A DNA stretch of 64,000 bases from Photobacterium sp. GB-56 (GCF_003026105.1 NZ_PYNW01000007.1:124001-188000); one strand, 5' to 3'; numbered from the stretch's first letter, positions 51,068-60,166 are shown. Program-made: numbers and translations. The notes: a model not told the origin generated them from the letters alone.

Positions 51068-52783
51068 ATGGGATTGATGATCAGATATTTTCGGTATTGG
51101 CTTTTTTTGTTGGCTGTAATGATTTCAACGTTTGCTGCAGCAAAACCCCAATATATAAATCCAATACCACTTGCCCAACTTATTAATACGCCAGTTTCAA
51201 AAGTTAATGAACAGACTTTTGAACTGCCAGTGATTACTTGGGGCGCAGATATTAATACGATTTATGCGAATGGTAGCCAATCGATCACCTCAAGTAATTC
51301 TCTTTTTTCTAGTTATGGACTGAAATTTAGATTAAGTCGAAATGATAAATTTTCAGATCAGCTCACGAATTACTTATCAGGAAAAACGCCATACCTTCGC
51401 GGAACATTAGGGATGGTTAATGCTGCTTCTGATTTACTTGTCAGCAACCCTTCTGTTACCCCTATTATTATTCATCAATTATCTTGGTCATCAGGTGGTG
51501 ATGCTTTAGTTGTTAAACCAACTATTCGTACCGTGGCAGATTTAAAAGGTAAGACGATTGCGCTTCAAGCGTATGGTCCGCATGTGGATTATATGGGAGC
51601 TGTATTAAAAGATGCAGGATTAACACCTGATGATGTCACCATTAAATGGTTGCCCGATCTTACTGGAACGAATAATAGCCCAGCCAGTGCGCTATATGAA
51701 AATGATGTCGATGCTGTATTTGTAATTCTACCTGATGCGTTAGCACTGACATCGGGGGGAGCTGTAGGTACTGGATCTGAAGATTCGGTTAAAGGCGCGA
51801 AGATATTAATGTCAACTAAAACGGCTAACCGAGTGATAGCGGATGTTTATGCGGTGCGAGCGGATTATTTTAATAGCCATCGCAGTGACGTAATGAATTT
51901 TGTAAAAGCGTTAAATAGCGCAACAGATGAAGTGAAGGTTTTGTTTAATAATGCGAACGCTCAAAGCGCAAAATTGACACCGTTATTGTCTTATTCTGCT
52001 GATCTGTTGCTTGATTCTCCCGATGCAATAGAAGATATAAAAGGGCTTTATGCTGACGCAGAGCATTTAGATATTAACGCTAATAAGCAATTGTTTAGTG
52101 ACATGGCGTACCCAAGAAATATTACGAAAGTCAGTAAAGAAATCCAAACGACGTTAAAGCGACTCGGTTTAACGTCAGCTTCCTCACTTCCTCAATTAGC
52201 AAATTGGGATTTTACCCAATTAGGTGCTGATATTGAGTTTAATAATAAATCACGTTTTAACAGTGAGCGTGTCGCTTCAGTGGTTGCAAAGAAACAGCAA
52301 CAGAATTCATTGGCAGATGGCGAACTGTTTTCTTTTGAAGTCGCTTTTCAGCCTAATCAAAACAACTTTAATTCGTCGTTATATCAAACAGAGTTTAAGC
52401 GTGTAATTGAATTGGCCTCTACTTATGGTGGTGCGGTGATCACTGTTGAAGGTCACAGTGATCCTTTGAAATATTTACGCTCTAAGAAAAAAGGCGAAAC
52501 CGGTGTAGTGTTAAACCGCATTAAACAATCCAACCGCAATATCAGCTTATCGCGTGCGCAAAGCGTTAAACAAAGCGTATTAACATACGCTACCGATCAA
52601 GGCATTGCTTTAGATGCGAGTCAGTTTGCTTTAGTTGGGCATGGTTTTGGTAATCCAAAAACAGGGATGTGTGGTAATGAACCTTGTGCTCCTGCAACTG
52701 AATCTGAGTGGCGATCAAATATGCGTGTCGTCTTTCGTATTATTCAGTTAGAAGCTGAATCTGATGTATTCCAACCTTTATAA
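51068..52783 (+). CDS. Solute-binding protein fused to an OmpA-like C-terminal domain (operon gene 1)
   Basis: 571 residues. The signal peptide (FRYWLFLLAVMISTFAAA^KP) directs it to the periplasm. Residues about 40-350 look like an NMT1/SsuA-type substrate-binding protein: TVADLKGKTIALQAYGPHVD and ASALYENDVDAVFVI are typical two-lobe segments. From about 420 an OmpA-like domain follows (GHSDPLKYL; ISLSRAQSVKQS; VGHGFGNP), expected to hold peptidoglycan. No permease or ATPase is adjacent, so it probably senses rather than imports. The start at 51068 has GGGGGAA five bases upstream. Confidence 0.78.
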   Translation: MGLMIRYFRYWLFLLAVMISTFAAAKPQYINPIPLAQLINTPVSKVNEQTFELPVITWGADINTIYANGSQSITSSNSLFSSYGLKFRLSRNDKFSDQLTNYLSGKTPYLRGTLGMVNAASDLLVSNPSVTPIIIHQLSWSSGGDALVVKPTIRTVADLKGKTIALQAYGPHVDYMGAVLKDAGLTPDDVTIKWLPDLTGTNNSPASALYENDVDAVFVILPDALALTSGGAVGTGSEDSVKGAKILMSTKTANRVIADVYAVRADYFNSHRSDVMNFVKALNSATDEVKVLFNNANAQSAKLTPLLSYSADLLLDSPDAIEDIKGLYADAEHLDINANKQLFSDMAYPRNITKVSKEIQTTLKRLGLTSASSLPQLANWDFTQLGADIEFNNKSRFNSERVASVVAKKQQQNSLADGELFSFEVAFQPNQNNFNSSLYQTEFKRVIELASTYGGAVITVEGHSDPLKYLRSKKKGETGVVLNRIKQSNRNISLSRAQSVKQSVLTYATDQGIALDASQFALVGHGFGNPKTGMCGNEPCAPATESEWRSNMRVVFRIIQLEAESDVFQPL

Positions 52784-52794
52784 GTGGGCATGAT

Positions 52795-53574
52795 ATGAGA
52801 TTTATAATTTATTCTTGCTGCCTTATTGCTTTTGCTGTGGTGTTTTTTAAACCGAGCTCTGGGGTTAACTCGACAGGATCAAAAGACAGTAGTGCACAGA
52901 TAAAAAAAACAGATGCATCAAGTGGATATGGATTTGACGCATTAAAAAATGATTGGCCAGCATTAAATAATGATAATGCACTCGTTTCCGATAATTGGCT
53001 GACGACTAACTACCTACTAATTTTTGATGGTAGCGGTTCGATGGATAATACTAATTGTGGTAATGGGCAAAAGAAAATTGTCGCGGCAAAGCAAGCAATA
53101 CAAACTTTTATTAACGATATTCCTAATTCAGCCAATGTCGGGTTATATGTTTTTGATAATAAAGATGCGTCATTGCGTGTACCACTTGGCAATAATAATC
53201 GAGCGACATTAAAACAAGCGATTTATGACGTAACAGCTGGTGGTGCAACACCATTAAAAAGCTCTCTAGATTCGAGCTACGCAGCATTAGAGCGTCAAGC
53301 CAGTAAACAATTGGGTTATGGGGAATATAACGTTGTGATTGTTACCGATGGTGATGCAAGCCAGGGAGAAAACCCACAACCTGCGATTAATCGTATCTAC
53401 CGTGACTCACCCGTTACCATTCATACCATAGGCTTTTGCATTGGTGAGCAACATGCGCTTAATGCAAAAGGGATCACCTATTACCAATCGGCTAATAACC
53501 CAGAAAAACTGTTAGCAGGGCTAAAAAATGTATTAGCAGAATCTGCAGAGTTTGATGTCGCTAGTTTTAATTAA
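52795..53574 (+). CDS. Secreted von Willebrand factor A domain protein (operon gene 2)
   Basis: 259 residues with an N-terminal hydrophobic export or anchor segment (IIYSCCLIAFAVVFF) and a VWA domain from about residue 70. The metal-ion adhesion site is complete: LIFDGSGSMD (D78, S80, S82), GGATPLKSSL (Thr) and VIVTDGDASQGE (Asp). Such domains bind protein partners through magnesium. It begins 11 bases after gene 1 and lies between the two SBP-OmpA genes, which suggests it bridges or reads them. Confidence 0.82.
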   Translation: MRFIIYSCCLIAFAVVFFKPSSGVNSTGSKDSSAQIKKTDASSGYGFDALKNDWPALNNDNALVSDNWLTTNYLLIFDGSGSMDNTNCGNGQKKIVAAKQAIQTFINDIPNSANVGLYVFDNKDASLRVPLGNNNRATLKQAIYDVTAGGATPLKSSLDSSYAALERQASKQLGYGEYNVVIVTDGDASQGENPQPAINRIYRDSPVTIHTIGFCIGEQHALNAKGITYYQSANNPEKLLAGLKNVLAESAEFDVASFN

Positions 53575-53588
53575 GAAAAAGGTCATAT

Positions 53589-55115
53589 ATGCAAAAGCAT
53601 AGTAAGTTTGCTCTTTTTATTTTAGTGCTAGGGGTAATGGGTTTAATTAGCTATAAGTTTTTACAGCCCCATATTGATGATCATGTTTATGCTGATACAT
53701 CGGATGCGCGTAATACCAAAGGTGTAATAAAAATAGGGATGGATAACTGGGTTGGCTATTACCCACTATGCTCTAAAGAAATGCGACGATTATTACGCAA
53801 TGAAGGTTATCGTTTATCTTGTATTGATGATGGTGCTAATTACTCCCAACGTATGGAAGGTATAGCTAACGGTGAATTAGATTTTGCCGTTGCAAGTGTG
53901 GATGCTTATATTACATCTGGTAAAGTATACCGTTACCCAGCCAGTATCGTAGCTGTCATTGATGAGTCACATGGTGGCGATGCTATTGTCGCGAATACCG
54001 ATGTTGTTACGTCGATTAATGATTTGAAAACGAATAAATCCTTATCGATTGGTTACACTCATGATTCACCCAGTGAACACTTACTGAGCGCGATATCTTC
54101 TCATTTCGATCTTAATCTTTTTAAATCTAACAATGTTAAACGAGTTGCGACTGCTGGCTCAAGCGATGCGTTATCACAATTAATCGAAGGCAAATTAGAT
54201 GTTGCTGTATTGTGGGAGCCTGACGTGTCAACCGCGCTTGCCGAAGGTAATTTTGAAACCATTATTAGTACTGATGATACGAAAAACTTAATTGTTGATG
54301 TACTTCTTGCCAATAAAACCGTGATTAAAAATAAGCCTGAAATACTTGATCGCGTATTAGCAACCTATTTTAAGGTACTTAAATATTATCGTGATAATCC
54401 TAATGTATTAGTTCAAGAGCTCGAAAGTATTACAGACTTACCGAATACTCAAGTTAAGCAGTTGCTTAACGGTGTACGATGGATAGGGCTCAACGACAAC
54501 GTCTCTGCTTGGTTTAGTCAATCCCAGTTACTACTCGATACCATCGATAGCACTATTACAATTATCAATGATACATCAGCAACGCCACAACAGTGGTTCC
54601 CCAATAATGATCCTTATAGGATAATACATTCCCCTCCTATTCAAACTGTACAACAAACACTTAATGATATTGCTTTAAATGAACCATCACACAGGCCAGT
54701 TAGCCAAGTATTTGCTGCATTAAGTGCAAAGCAATGGGCACATATGAGTGAAATAGGCACGTTGAAAACCCGTCCAGTTATTTTCTCTAGTGGTAGCGAG
54801 CGACTGACACCAAACGGTCAGCAGCAACTTAATCTTACTGCTGAAAGTTTATCGCATTACCCGAATTTTCGAATTCTAGTTGAAGGTCATACGGGTCTAC
54901 GTGGTGATAAAGCGTTAAATATCGAGTTATCAGCCAAACGCGCAAAGGCAGTAAAAAGCTATTTAGTTAATCAACTCGGCTTTGAAGCCAGTCGTATTCA
55001 TGCTGTTGGTAAAGGAAGTGATGAACCATTAATTCAATTAAGTGGGGAAAGTCAGCGCCGTTATGCCAATAGATTAATGCGCGTTGAAATTGCGTTGATG
55101 AGTGAAACTTATTAA
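53589..55115 (+). CDS. Second solute-binding protein/OmpA-like fusion (operon gene 3)
   Basis: 508 residues with an N-terminal hydrophobic anchor (KFALFILVLGVMGLISYKFL). Residues about 45-340 are an SsuA/NMT1-like binding domain (KIGMDNWVGYYPLCSKEM; GELDFAVASVDAY; GKLDVAVLWEPDVS), and about 390-505 an OmpA-like domain with GHTGLRGD, NIELSAKRAKAV and GKGSDEPL followed by NRLMRVEI, closer to the canonical peptidoglycan-binding pattern than gene 1. It is a distant paralogue of gene 1 with the same architecture. Confidence 0.8.
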   Translation: MQKHSKFALFILVLGVMGLISYKFLQPHIDDHVYADTSDARNTKGVIKIGMDNWVGYYPLCSKEMRRLLRNEGYRLSCIDDGANYSQRMEGIANGELDFAVASVDAYITSGKVYRYPASIVAVIDESHGGDAIVANTDVVTSINDLKTNKSLSIGYTHDSPSEHLLSAISSHFDLNLFKSNNVKRVATAGSSDALSQLIEGKLDVAVLWEPDVSTALAEGNFETIISTDDTKNLIVDVLLANKTVIKNKPEILDRVLATYFKVLKYYRDNPNVLVQELESITDLPNTQVKQLLNGVRWIGLNDNVSAWFSQSQLLLDTIDSTITIINDTSATPQQWFPNNDPYRIIHSPPIQTVQQTLNDIALNEPSHRPVSQVFAALSAKQWAHMSEIGTLKTRPVIFSSGSERLTPNGQQQLNLTAESLSHYPNFRILVEGHTGLRGDKALNIELSAKRAKAVKSYLVNQLGFEASRIHAVGKGSDEPLIQLSGESQRRYANRLMRVEIALMSETY

Positions 55116-55126
55116 AAGGAAGTAGA

Positions 55127-55936
55127 TTGGATATTCTGTCGCCTCAAGCTATTAAAAATCAGGTAATTTCAAACAGTATTCAACACCCGATTGTTATATA
55201 TAGTGGTGTGGTGGGCGCGATTGGAGCCGTATATAGCTTATTGTTCTCTGGTGAGTTATTGAGCTGGGGAGTCACGATTGCAGCTACTGCATTATGCTTT
55301 AGTAAATTACTGTGGGGATATAAGGTTAATTATAATTCTCATGCTAAGGCTATTGTTGAGAAGTATCATCGCAGTTTATTACAACAACGAGAGCAAACGC
55401 TGGTTGATTTAAAGCAAGAGCTAAGCCAAATAAAACAGCAAGATGCGCTAAAGCAAGTTGATCAATTAGGTTTAAAATTCAATGCGTTCCAGCAGGTATT
55501 AGATAGGGTCTTAAATAAAGACGAATTAGCGTACTCACGCTATATCACAATGGCTGAAGCGGTCTTTGTTGGAGCGTTAGATAATTTGCAGACAGTGATT
55601 GTAAATACTAAAGCCGTCTCAGGTATTGATATTGACTATATTCAACAGCAACTCAGTGATCTTAATTGCCAATTAACACAAATCACATCGCCTCAAATCT
55701 TATTAGAACAAAAAATAGATGCTTTGCAGCATCGAATTGTTATCTATAAAGATGCTCATCAGCATATCACAACCGTATTAATCGAAAACGAACAAGCAAT
55801 GACAGAGCTTGATCGTGTCACAACGCAACTTTCTCAAATATCGCTTCTTTCATCGCAGCAAGGAATGGAATTAGAAACGGCAATGGAAGAGTTACGTCTA
55901 CTTGCACAGCGCGCACAAAAATACAGTACTCGTTAA
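55127..55936 (+). CDS. Membrane-anchored coiled-coil protein, XpaC-like (operon gene 4)
   Basis: 269 residues. Two membrane helices near the N-terminus (PIVIYSGVVGAIGAVYSLLF and SWGVTIAATALCFSKLLW) are followed by a long Gln-rich coiled coil to the end. The layout and the position directly before a TelA gene match the XpaC (halogen-hydrolase, PF10112) proteins that pair with TelA in Firmicutes, but I cannot see sequence motifs that prove it. Start is TTG with AAAGGAAG upstream. It would link the membrane with the cytoplasmic TelA protein. Confidence 0.6.
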   Translation: MDILSPQAIKNQVISNSIQHPIVIYSGVVGAIGAVYSLLFSGELLSWGVTIAATALCFSKLLWGYKVNYNSHAKAIVEKYHRSLLQQREQTLVDLKQELSQIKQQDALKQVDQLGLKFNAFQQVLDRVLNKDELAYSRYITMAEAVFVGALDNLQTVIVNTKAVSGIDIDYIQQQLSDLNCQLTQITSPQILLEQKIDALQHRIVIYKDAHQHITTVLIENEQAMTELDRVTTQLSQISLLSSQQGMELETAMEELRLLAQRAQKYSTR

Positions 55937-55945
55937 GGATGAACA

Positions 55946-57124
55946 ATGGCACAGGAAAATACGACTCTTATAGTAGCGACGCCTGATACGGTAAAACAAG
56001 CCTTAGATATTCCAGTATCAGTTCCTGAAACTCACGATAAAATCAGTACGAAAGTAGAAGAAACCGTTTCAATGTTATTAGCTATCGGCGAACGTGATTT
56101 AACGCAGCAACGAGACATGACAAACTTGATGACCTCTTTAGGTGAAGATAGTTGTCGTCAGTTAGCTCAATGTAGCCAGTTATTGAAAACCCCATTGCAT
56201 ACGTTAGTTGATGATGCTCAAGATGGTGGTGGAACAGCAAAAAGCTTATTAGACTTGCAACAACAAGTGAATGCGGTTAACCCCAATCGTACTGATTTTA
56301 CCATGGGCACGATACGACGTTTACTCAGCTTTCTTCCTTTTGTTGGAACCCCTATAGCGAAATGGTTTTCACGTTATCAAACGGCAGAAGGGGTGATTAA
56401 GGATATTGTGCAATCGCTTAGAGGCGGTCAAGCACAATTACAACGTGACAATATCACGCTTGAAGCCGATCAAATTCGTTATCGTGAGCTAACATTTCTG
56501 CTTGAAGATTATGTTCGTTTTGGTCAATTGCTTGACGAGAAAGTAAATCAAACAATCGAGACAGCCCAAAATACAGAAACCAAAGTTAAGTTTTTACAAG
56601 AGCAGGTGTTATTTCCATTACGTCAGCGTGTGATGGATTTGCAGCAAACATTGGCTGTTAATCAGCAAGCGGTGATTACCACTGAAGTTATCATGCAAAA
56701 TAACCGCGAGCTTATTCGAGGTGTTGATCGCGCGATAAATGTGACGGTATCTGCGCTTGAAACAGCGTCAGTCATGTCGATTGCACTTCAACATCAGAAA
56801 AAACTATTAGATGCGACCCAAGCTGTTAATGACACTACTAATGATCTGATATTACAAACCAGTGAGCAACTTCGAGATCAAGGGGTCAGTATCCAAAAAC
56901 AAGCTTCTGAGAGCCAATTAGATATCAGTAAGTTAAAACAAGCCTTTTCAAATATTAATGCTGCATTAAATGATATTAGCCAGTATCGAGTTAAAGCTTT
57001 ACCGCAAATGGCACAATCTATTTTAGAAATGGATCAATTAACCGAACAAATGGAAAGCCGTATTAAAGATGCTGAAAAGGGCAAAGACATTCAACAGAAC
57101 TTGTCTCAGTTAATTGAACTTTAA
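55946..57124 (+). CDS. TelA family (toxic anion resistance) protein (operon gene 5)
   Basis: 392 residues, cytoplasmic and mostly helical. The region around residues 250-290 (QNNRELIRGVDRAINVTVSA, then AL-QHQKKLLDATQAVNDTTNDLI) fits the TelA/KlaA signature. A hydrophobic stretch FLPFVGTPIAKWF near 130 could touch the membrane. TelA proteins are linked to tellurite, colicin and phage resistance and to chemical stress systems; the mechanism is unknown. It begins nine bases after gene 4. Confidence 0.82.
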   Translation: MAQENTTLIVATPDTVKQALDIPVSVPETHDKISTKVEETVSMLLAIGERDLTQQRDMTNLMTSLGEDSCRQLAQCSQLLKTPLHTLVDDAQDGGGTAKSLLDLQQQVNAVNPNRTDFTMGTIRRLLSFLPFVGTPIAKWFSRYQTAEGVIKDIVQSLRGGQAQLQRDNITLEADQIRYRELTFLLEDYVRFGQLLDEKVNQTIETAQNTETKVKFLQEQVLFPLRQRVMDLQQTLAVNQQAVITTEVIMQNNRELIRGVDRAINVTVSALETASVMSIALQHQKKLLDATQAVNDTTNDLILQTSEQLRDQGVSIQKQASESQLDISKLKQAFSNINAALNDISQYRVKALPQMAQSILEMDQLTEQMESRIKDAEKGKDIQQNLSQLIEL

Positions 57125-57144
57125 TCTTTGAAAAGGAATTTAAG

Positions 57145-57801
57145 ATGGAAAATGGAATCAAGAAAAATTTACTACCAGCGAACGGCACGCATTGGAAAAA
57201 ATGGTACGTACCGTTAGAAGAAGAAAATGCCACCATTAGAGAATGTTTAGCGACTCAAGCTCCAGTGGCTGCTGGCAGCGCAGATATACCATTGATTGTG
57301 AGATTAATTGAGAATCCTAAGTTTGATATCCCTGGGATCAATTTATTTAATGGCGCTGTTAGCTTAGAAGATCATGATGTTATTCACCTTTTATTAGGGC
57401 GGGGAATGCTACCGAAAGATGAGGCATTTGTTATTGGTTTTACGATGGGCTCATCAAATCGAATGTCAACGGCAGAAAAGAAGATGTACGCGTTTGCTGC
57501 TAAATATTTATACCCAGGGCCGTATAAATTTTCTGATGATGATATTGCTGTATTTAAGAAAGCGGCGCATCTTGGATACGTTTCTGACTGTCAGCCATTA
57601 GATACCATTAATTGTGCAGAACTAATGGATTTAAGTTTAAAAGAAGCGCGTCAGCGAGTCGGGATAGAACCTGATTTACTGGCGGCTTATTATCAGATTG
57701 AAAGTCAGCGTTTTAGTCAATTTGAAGAATGTTTACGTATAACACCTCAAGGTCGAGAAAAACTTGAAGCACAGATTAATGCTGAAAAATTAGCAGGATA
57801 A
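57145..57801 (+). CDS. Protein with COQ4-type metal motif HDxxH-x11-E (operon gene 6)
   Basis: 218 residues, soluble and largely helical. H77-D78-V-I-H81 followed after exactly eleven residues by E93 (HDVIHLLLGRGMLPKDE) reproduces the metal-binding signature of COQ4, a ubiquinone-pathway protein. The rest does not obviously align with COQ4. It closes the operon with AAAAGGAATTTAAG upstream of the ATG. No quinone gene lies nearby. It might be a metal-dependent enzyme or a structural relative. Confidence 0.55.
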   Translation: MENGIKKNLLPANGTHWKKWYVPLEEENATIRECLATQAPVAAGSADIPLIVRLIENPKFDIPGINLFNGAVSLEDHDVIHLLLGRGMLPKDEAFVIGFTMGSSNRMSTAEKKMYAFAAKYLYPGPYKFSDDDIAVFKKAAHLGYVSDCQPLDTINCAELMDLSLKEARQRVGIEPDLLAAYYQIESQRFSQFEECLRITPQGREKLEAQINAEKLAG

Positions 57802-57849
57802 ATAAAATTAGAACTTTTTGTGTATGATATTTAAGTAAAAATGCGCGCT

Positions 57850-57897
57850 AAAGCCTGTTTTTTAAACGAATGGTGGATTTGTTTAAAAATAGGCTTT
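57850..57897 (+). terminator. Large hairpin at the end of the TelA operon
   Basis: AAAGCCTGTTTTTTAAAC and GTTTAAAAATAGGCTTT pair with one bulge around a 13-base loop. There is no T tract after it, but it is the only structure between the operon and the tRNA genes. Its right arm overlaps the -35 box of the tRNA promoter. Confidence 0.5.
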
Positions 57898-57923
57898 ACA
57901 GGTGAGTGATTGCTAGGTATTAT
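57895..57923 (+). promoter_or_regulatory. Promoter of the tRNA-Ser/tRNA-Asp genes
   Basis: TTTACA (57895-57900) and TATTAT (57918-57923) with 17-base spacing fit a sigma-70 promoter. The GC-rich TCGCGGC just downstream is a discriminator typical of stable-RNA promoters under stringent control. Confidence 0.75.
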
Positions 57924-57936
57924 TCGCGGCACTTAC

Positions 57937-58027
57937 GGAGAGATGGCTGAGTGGTTGAAAGCACCGGTCTTGAAAACCGGCATACGTTTATAGCGTATCT
58001 AGGGTTCAAATCCCTATCTCTCCGCCA
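57937..58027 (+). tRNA. tRNA-Ser (TGA anticodon)
   Basis: 91 bases including CCA. The acceptor GGAGAGA pairs with TCTCTCC; the anticodon loop CTTGAAA holds TGA; a long variable arm (CATACGTTTATAGCGTATC) marks a class II serine tRNA; the T loop is GGTTCAAATCC. Confidence 0.96.
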
Positions 58028-58066
58028 TATTCTAGAGATTCGATTTATCGGGTTTCATAAAGAATT

Positions 58067-58143
58067 GGAGCGGTAGTTCAGTTGGTTAGAATACCGGCCT
58101 GTCACGCCGGGGGTCGCGGGTTCGAGTCCCGTCCGCTCCGCCA
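58067..58143 (+). tRNA. tRNA-Asp (GTC anticodon)
   Basis: 77 bases including CCA. GGAGCGG pairs with CCGCTCC; the anticodon loop is CTGTCAC with GTC; the T arm GCGGGTTCGAGTCCCGT is canonical. It lies 39 bases after tRNA-Ser. Confidence 0.97.
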
Positions 58144-58151
58144 ATACAACG

Positions 58152-58181
58152 AAGCCCCGTCAGAAATGACGGGGCTTTTTT
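58152..58181 (+). terminator. Terminator of the tRNA operon
   Basis: AAGCCCCGTCA and TGACGGGGCTT pair around GAAA and are followed by TTTT, eight bases after the CCA of tRNA-Asp. Confidence 0.95.
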
Positions 58182-58301
58182 GTATCTAAAATTTAAGCTG
58201 TTGTTGGCATGTATTGATGCACCTAGCCGAGGTCGAGAGTCCCGCAGGAATGTCCGCACTGCTTTTCGCTAACATAATGCTGTCTTAGTGTGGTGATCTT
58301 G

Positions 58302-58616
58302 TTAATTAAAAAATACCGCTAACCAAATCGTCAGTTTATTTGGTTCTGTCCAACTTACGCGGTGCTTTTGGTGAGCTGGAATATAAAGGTGATCGCCTTT
58401 TTCTATACGTTTAATTTCACCATTGGTAAAACTCACTTCAGCTCTTCCTTCTAATACGATAACCCATTCATTTTCAGATTGATCGTACCATTCATCTACT
58501 GGTGTTATATGTCCTTGCGAGACAATGCGCTCAATTCGTACCGAATCGGTTTTAAGTAAGTCGGTAAACTCTTCATTATCAAGTTTAGCGGGTAATTGAC
58601 TAAAAATATTCATCAT
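58302..58616 (-). CDS. Cupin domain protein
   Basis: 104 residues with a single cupin barrel. The two cupin motifs are partial: NEWVIVLEGRAEVSF and KGDHLYIPAHQKHRVSW, the latter with His residues that may bind metal. Small cupins of this kind bind small molecules or act as simple enzymes. It overlaps the 3' end of the MocR gene by 17 bases and is preceded by GGAAAA, so it is translated with that regulator. Confidence 0.75.
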   Translation of the reverse strand: MMNIFSQLPAKLDNEEFTDLLKTDSVRIERIVSQGHITPVDEWYDQSENEWVIVLEGRAEVSFTNGEIKRIEKGDHLYIPAHQKHRVSWTEPNKLTIWLAVFFN

Positions 58617-60075
58617 GTCTGTTTTCCGTTAACAGGTGGTTGAAGCAAGTTTTCAAGTTCTCAATCAATACTGGTATGTCATCAATGGAGGTATTACCAA
58701 AGCCAAGTACAATACCCTGCCAGTTTCGAATAGTATTCGGCAGCTCATAATAACTCAGTGGTCGTACAATAATATTGTGCTTAAAAGCCTGATCACAAAA
58801 TTGTTTTTCACAGACGTTCTGGTGCCATCTTACGGTAATATGAAGCCCCGCAGCTTGACTGATCACTTCCCATTGCTGGGCAAAACTGTCTTTAATACTT
58901 TGGAGCATTTGTTGATGTTTTGCTTGGTATAGCCGGCGCATTTTCCGAATGTGACGAAGCAAGTGGCCGTCATGAATAAACTCCGTCATTGCTAATTGAA
59001 GCTGGGCTTGCGTTTCACCGCTGAGAGCATCTTTTATCTCAAGGTAACGAGGAAGAAGAGCTTGAGGGACGACCATATAACCAAGACGAATACTGTTGCA
59101 CATCACTTTACTAAAAGTACCAATATAGATGATATTCACATTGATATTGGTTTGAGCTGCAAGTCCTTGTAAGGAAGGATAAGGGCGGTGAGCATATTGA
59201 AATTCACTGTCGTAATCATCTTCAATAATGGTCACATTATGTTGGCTTGCCCACTTTAGTAATTGGATCCGTTGAGAGATATTAAGTGTTGTGCCTAATG
59301 GATATTGGTTGCTGGGGGTAATGTAAATGGCTTTCGCTTTTGTTTTCGATAACTGTTGAAGGTTAATTCCATCGAATGGAGTCACTGAAAGCGGTGCTAT
59401 TTTTACATTGCATAAGTTAACCACTTTACGCATTTGAGCATAACCGGGATTTTCAACAAGGACTATATCGTTAGGCTGAGTGCTTGCCATTATTGCCATG
59501 ATTAATGCTTGTTGTGCCCCCGATGTTGAAATGATCCTATCGGCGGTGACATCGACAGAGCGTGATGTTTTCAAGTAATGCGTTAATACTTCTCTAAACT
59601 CCCACTCACCTTGTAGATCGTTACAACCAAGAAACTGTGTTCGATCAAACTGTTGTAGATAAAGACGTTGCCACTTTTTTCTAGGAAATGCGGCAAGATC
59701 TGGTACGCCAGGAGCAAAGGCATTATTCGTTGTGTTTATTTGTTGTTTGGTTGTGGGTTGTTTAAGTGAATCTTCACTGCTCGTTGTCGTGAGGTAATGA
59801 TCTGGTAGGGTGGCTGCGACATAAAAACCGCTACCTGCTTGGCTACGAATATAACCTTCAGCAACAAGTTGGTTGTATGTGGCAATAATCGTATTACGAC
59901 TGACATCGAGTATTTGTGCTAGATGACGAGTTGATGGCAACTTACTGTTCTTCGGCCAATATCCTTGGGTGATTTTATCGCGAATAGCATTAAACAAACT
60001 CTGCTGGCGCGAGCCTTGATGATGGCAAAGGGTTAAATCTCCGGTATCAATTAATGTCAAACTGGATCCATCCAC
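58600..60075 (-). CDS. MocR-type GntR/aminotransferase transcriptional regulator (PdxR-like)
   Basis: 491 residues. An N-terminal GntR winged helix (LPSTRHLAQILDVSRNTI, residues about 46-63, then YIRSQAGSGFYV) is joined to a fold-type I aminotransferase domain with IIEDDYDSEFQY and the PLP lysine in IGTFSKVMCNSIRLGY. Such proteins sense pyridoxal phosphate or an amino acid derivative and usually control a divergent gene; here that is the PNPOx-like gene at 60167. The divergent region contains the direct repeat AACTGG (60059 and about 60083). Confidence 0.88.
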   Translation of the reverse strand: MDGSSLTLIDTGDLTLCHHQGSRQQSLFNAIRDKITQGYWPKNSKLPSTRHLAQILDVSRNTIIATYNQLVAEGYIRSQAGSGFYVAATLPDHYLTTTSSEDSLKQPTTKQQINTTNNAFAPGVPDLAAFPRKKWQRLYLQQFDRTQFLGCNDLQGEWEFREVLTHYLKTSRSVDVTADRIISTSGAQQALIMAIMASTQPNDIVLVENPGYAQMRKVVNLCNVKIAPLSVTPFDGINLQQLSKTKAKAIYITPSNQYPLGTTLNISQRIQLLKWASQHNVTIIEDDYDSEFQYAHRPYPSLQGLAAQTNINVNIIYIGTFSKVMCNSIRLGYMVVPQALLPRYLEIKDALSGETQAQLQLAMTEFIHDGHLLRHIRKMRRLYQAKHQQMLQSIKDSFAQQWEVISQAAGLHITVRWHQNVCEKQFCDQAFKHNIIVRPLSYYELPNTIRNWQGIVLGFGNTSIDDIPVLIENLKTCFNHLLTENRHDEYF

Positions 60076-60166
60076 TATTCAAAACTGGCTCTTACCTACA
60101 GTACCAAAGTTTGATGTTATGTCTATTAGAAGGAAGTGTAATTGTGGATCAATAGGAGAGATTGCG

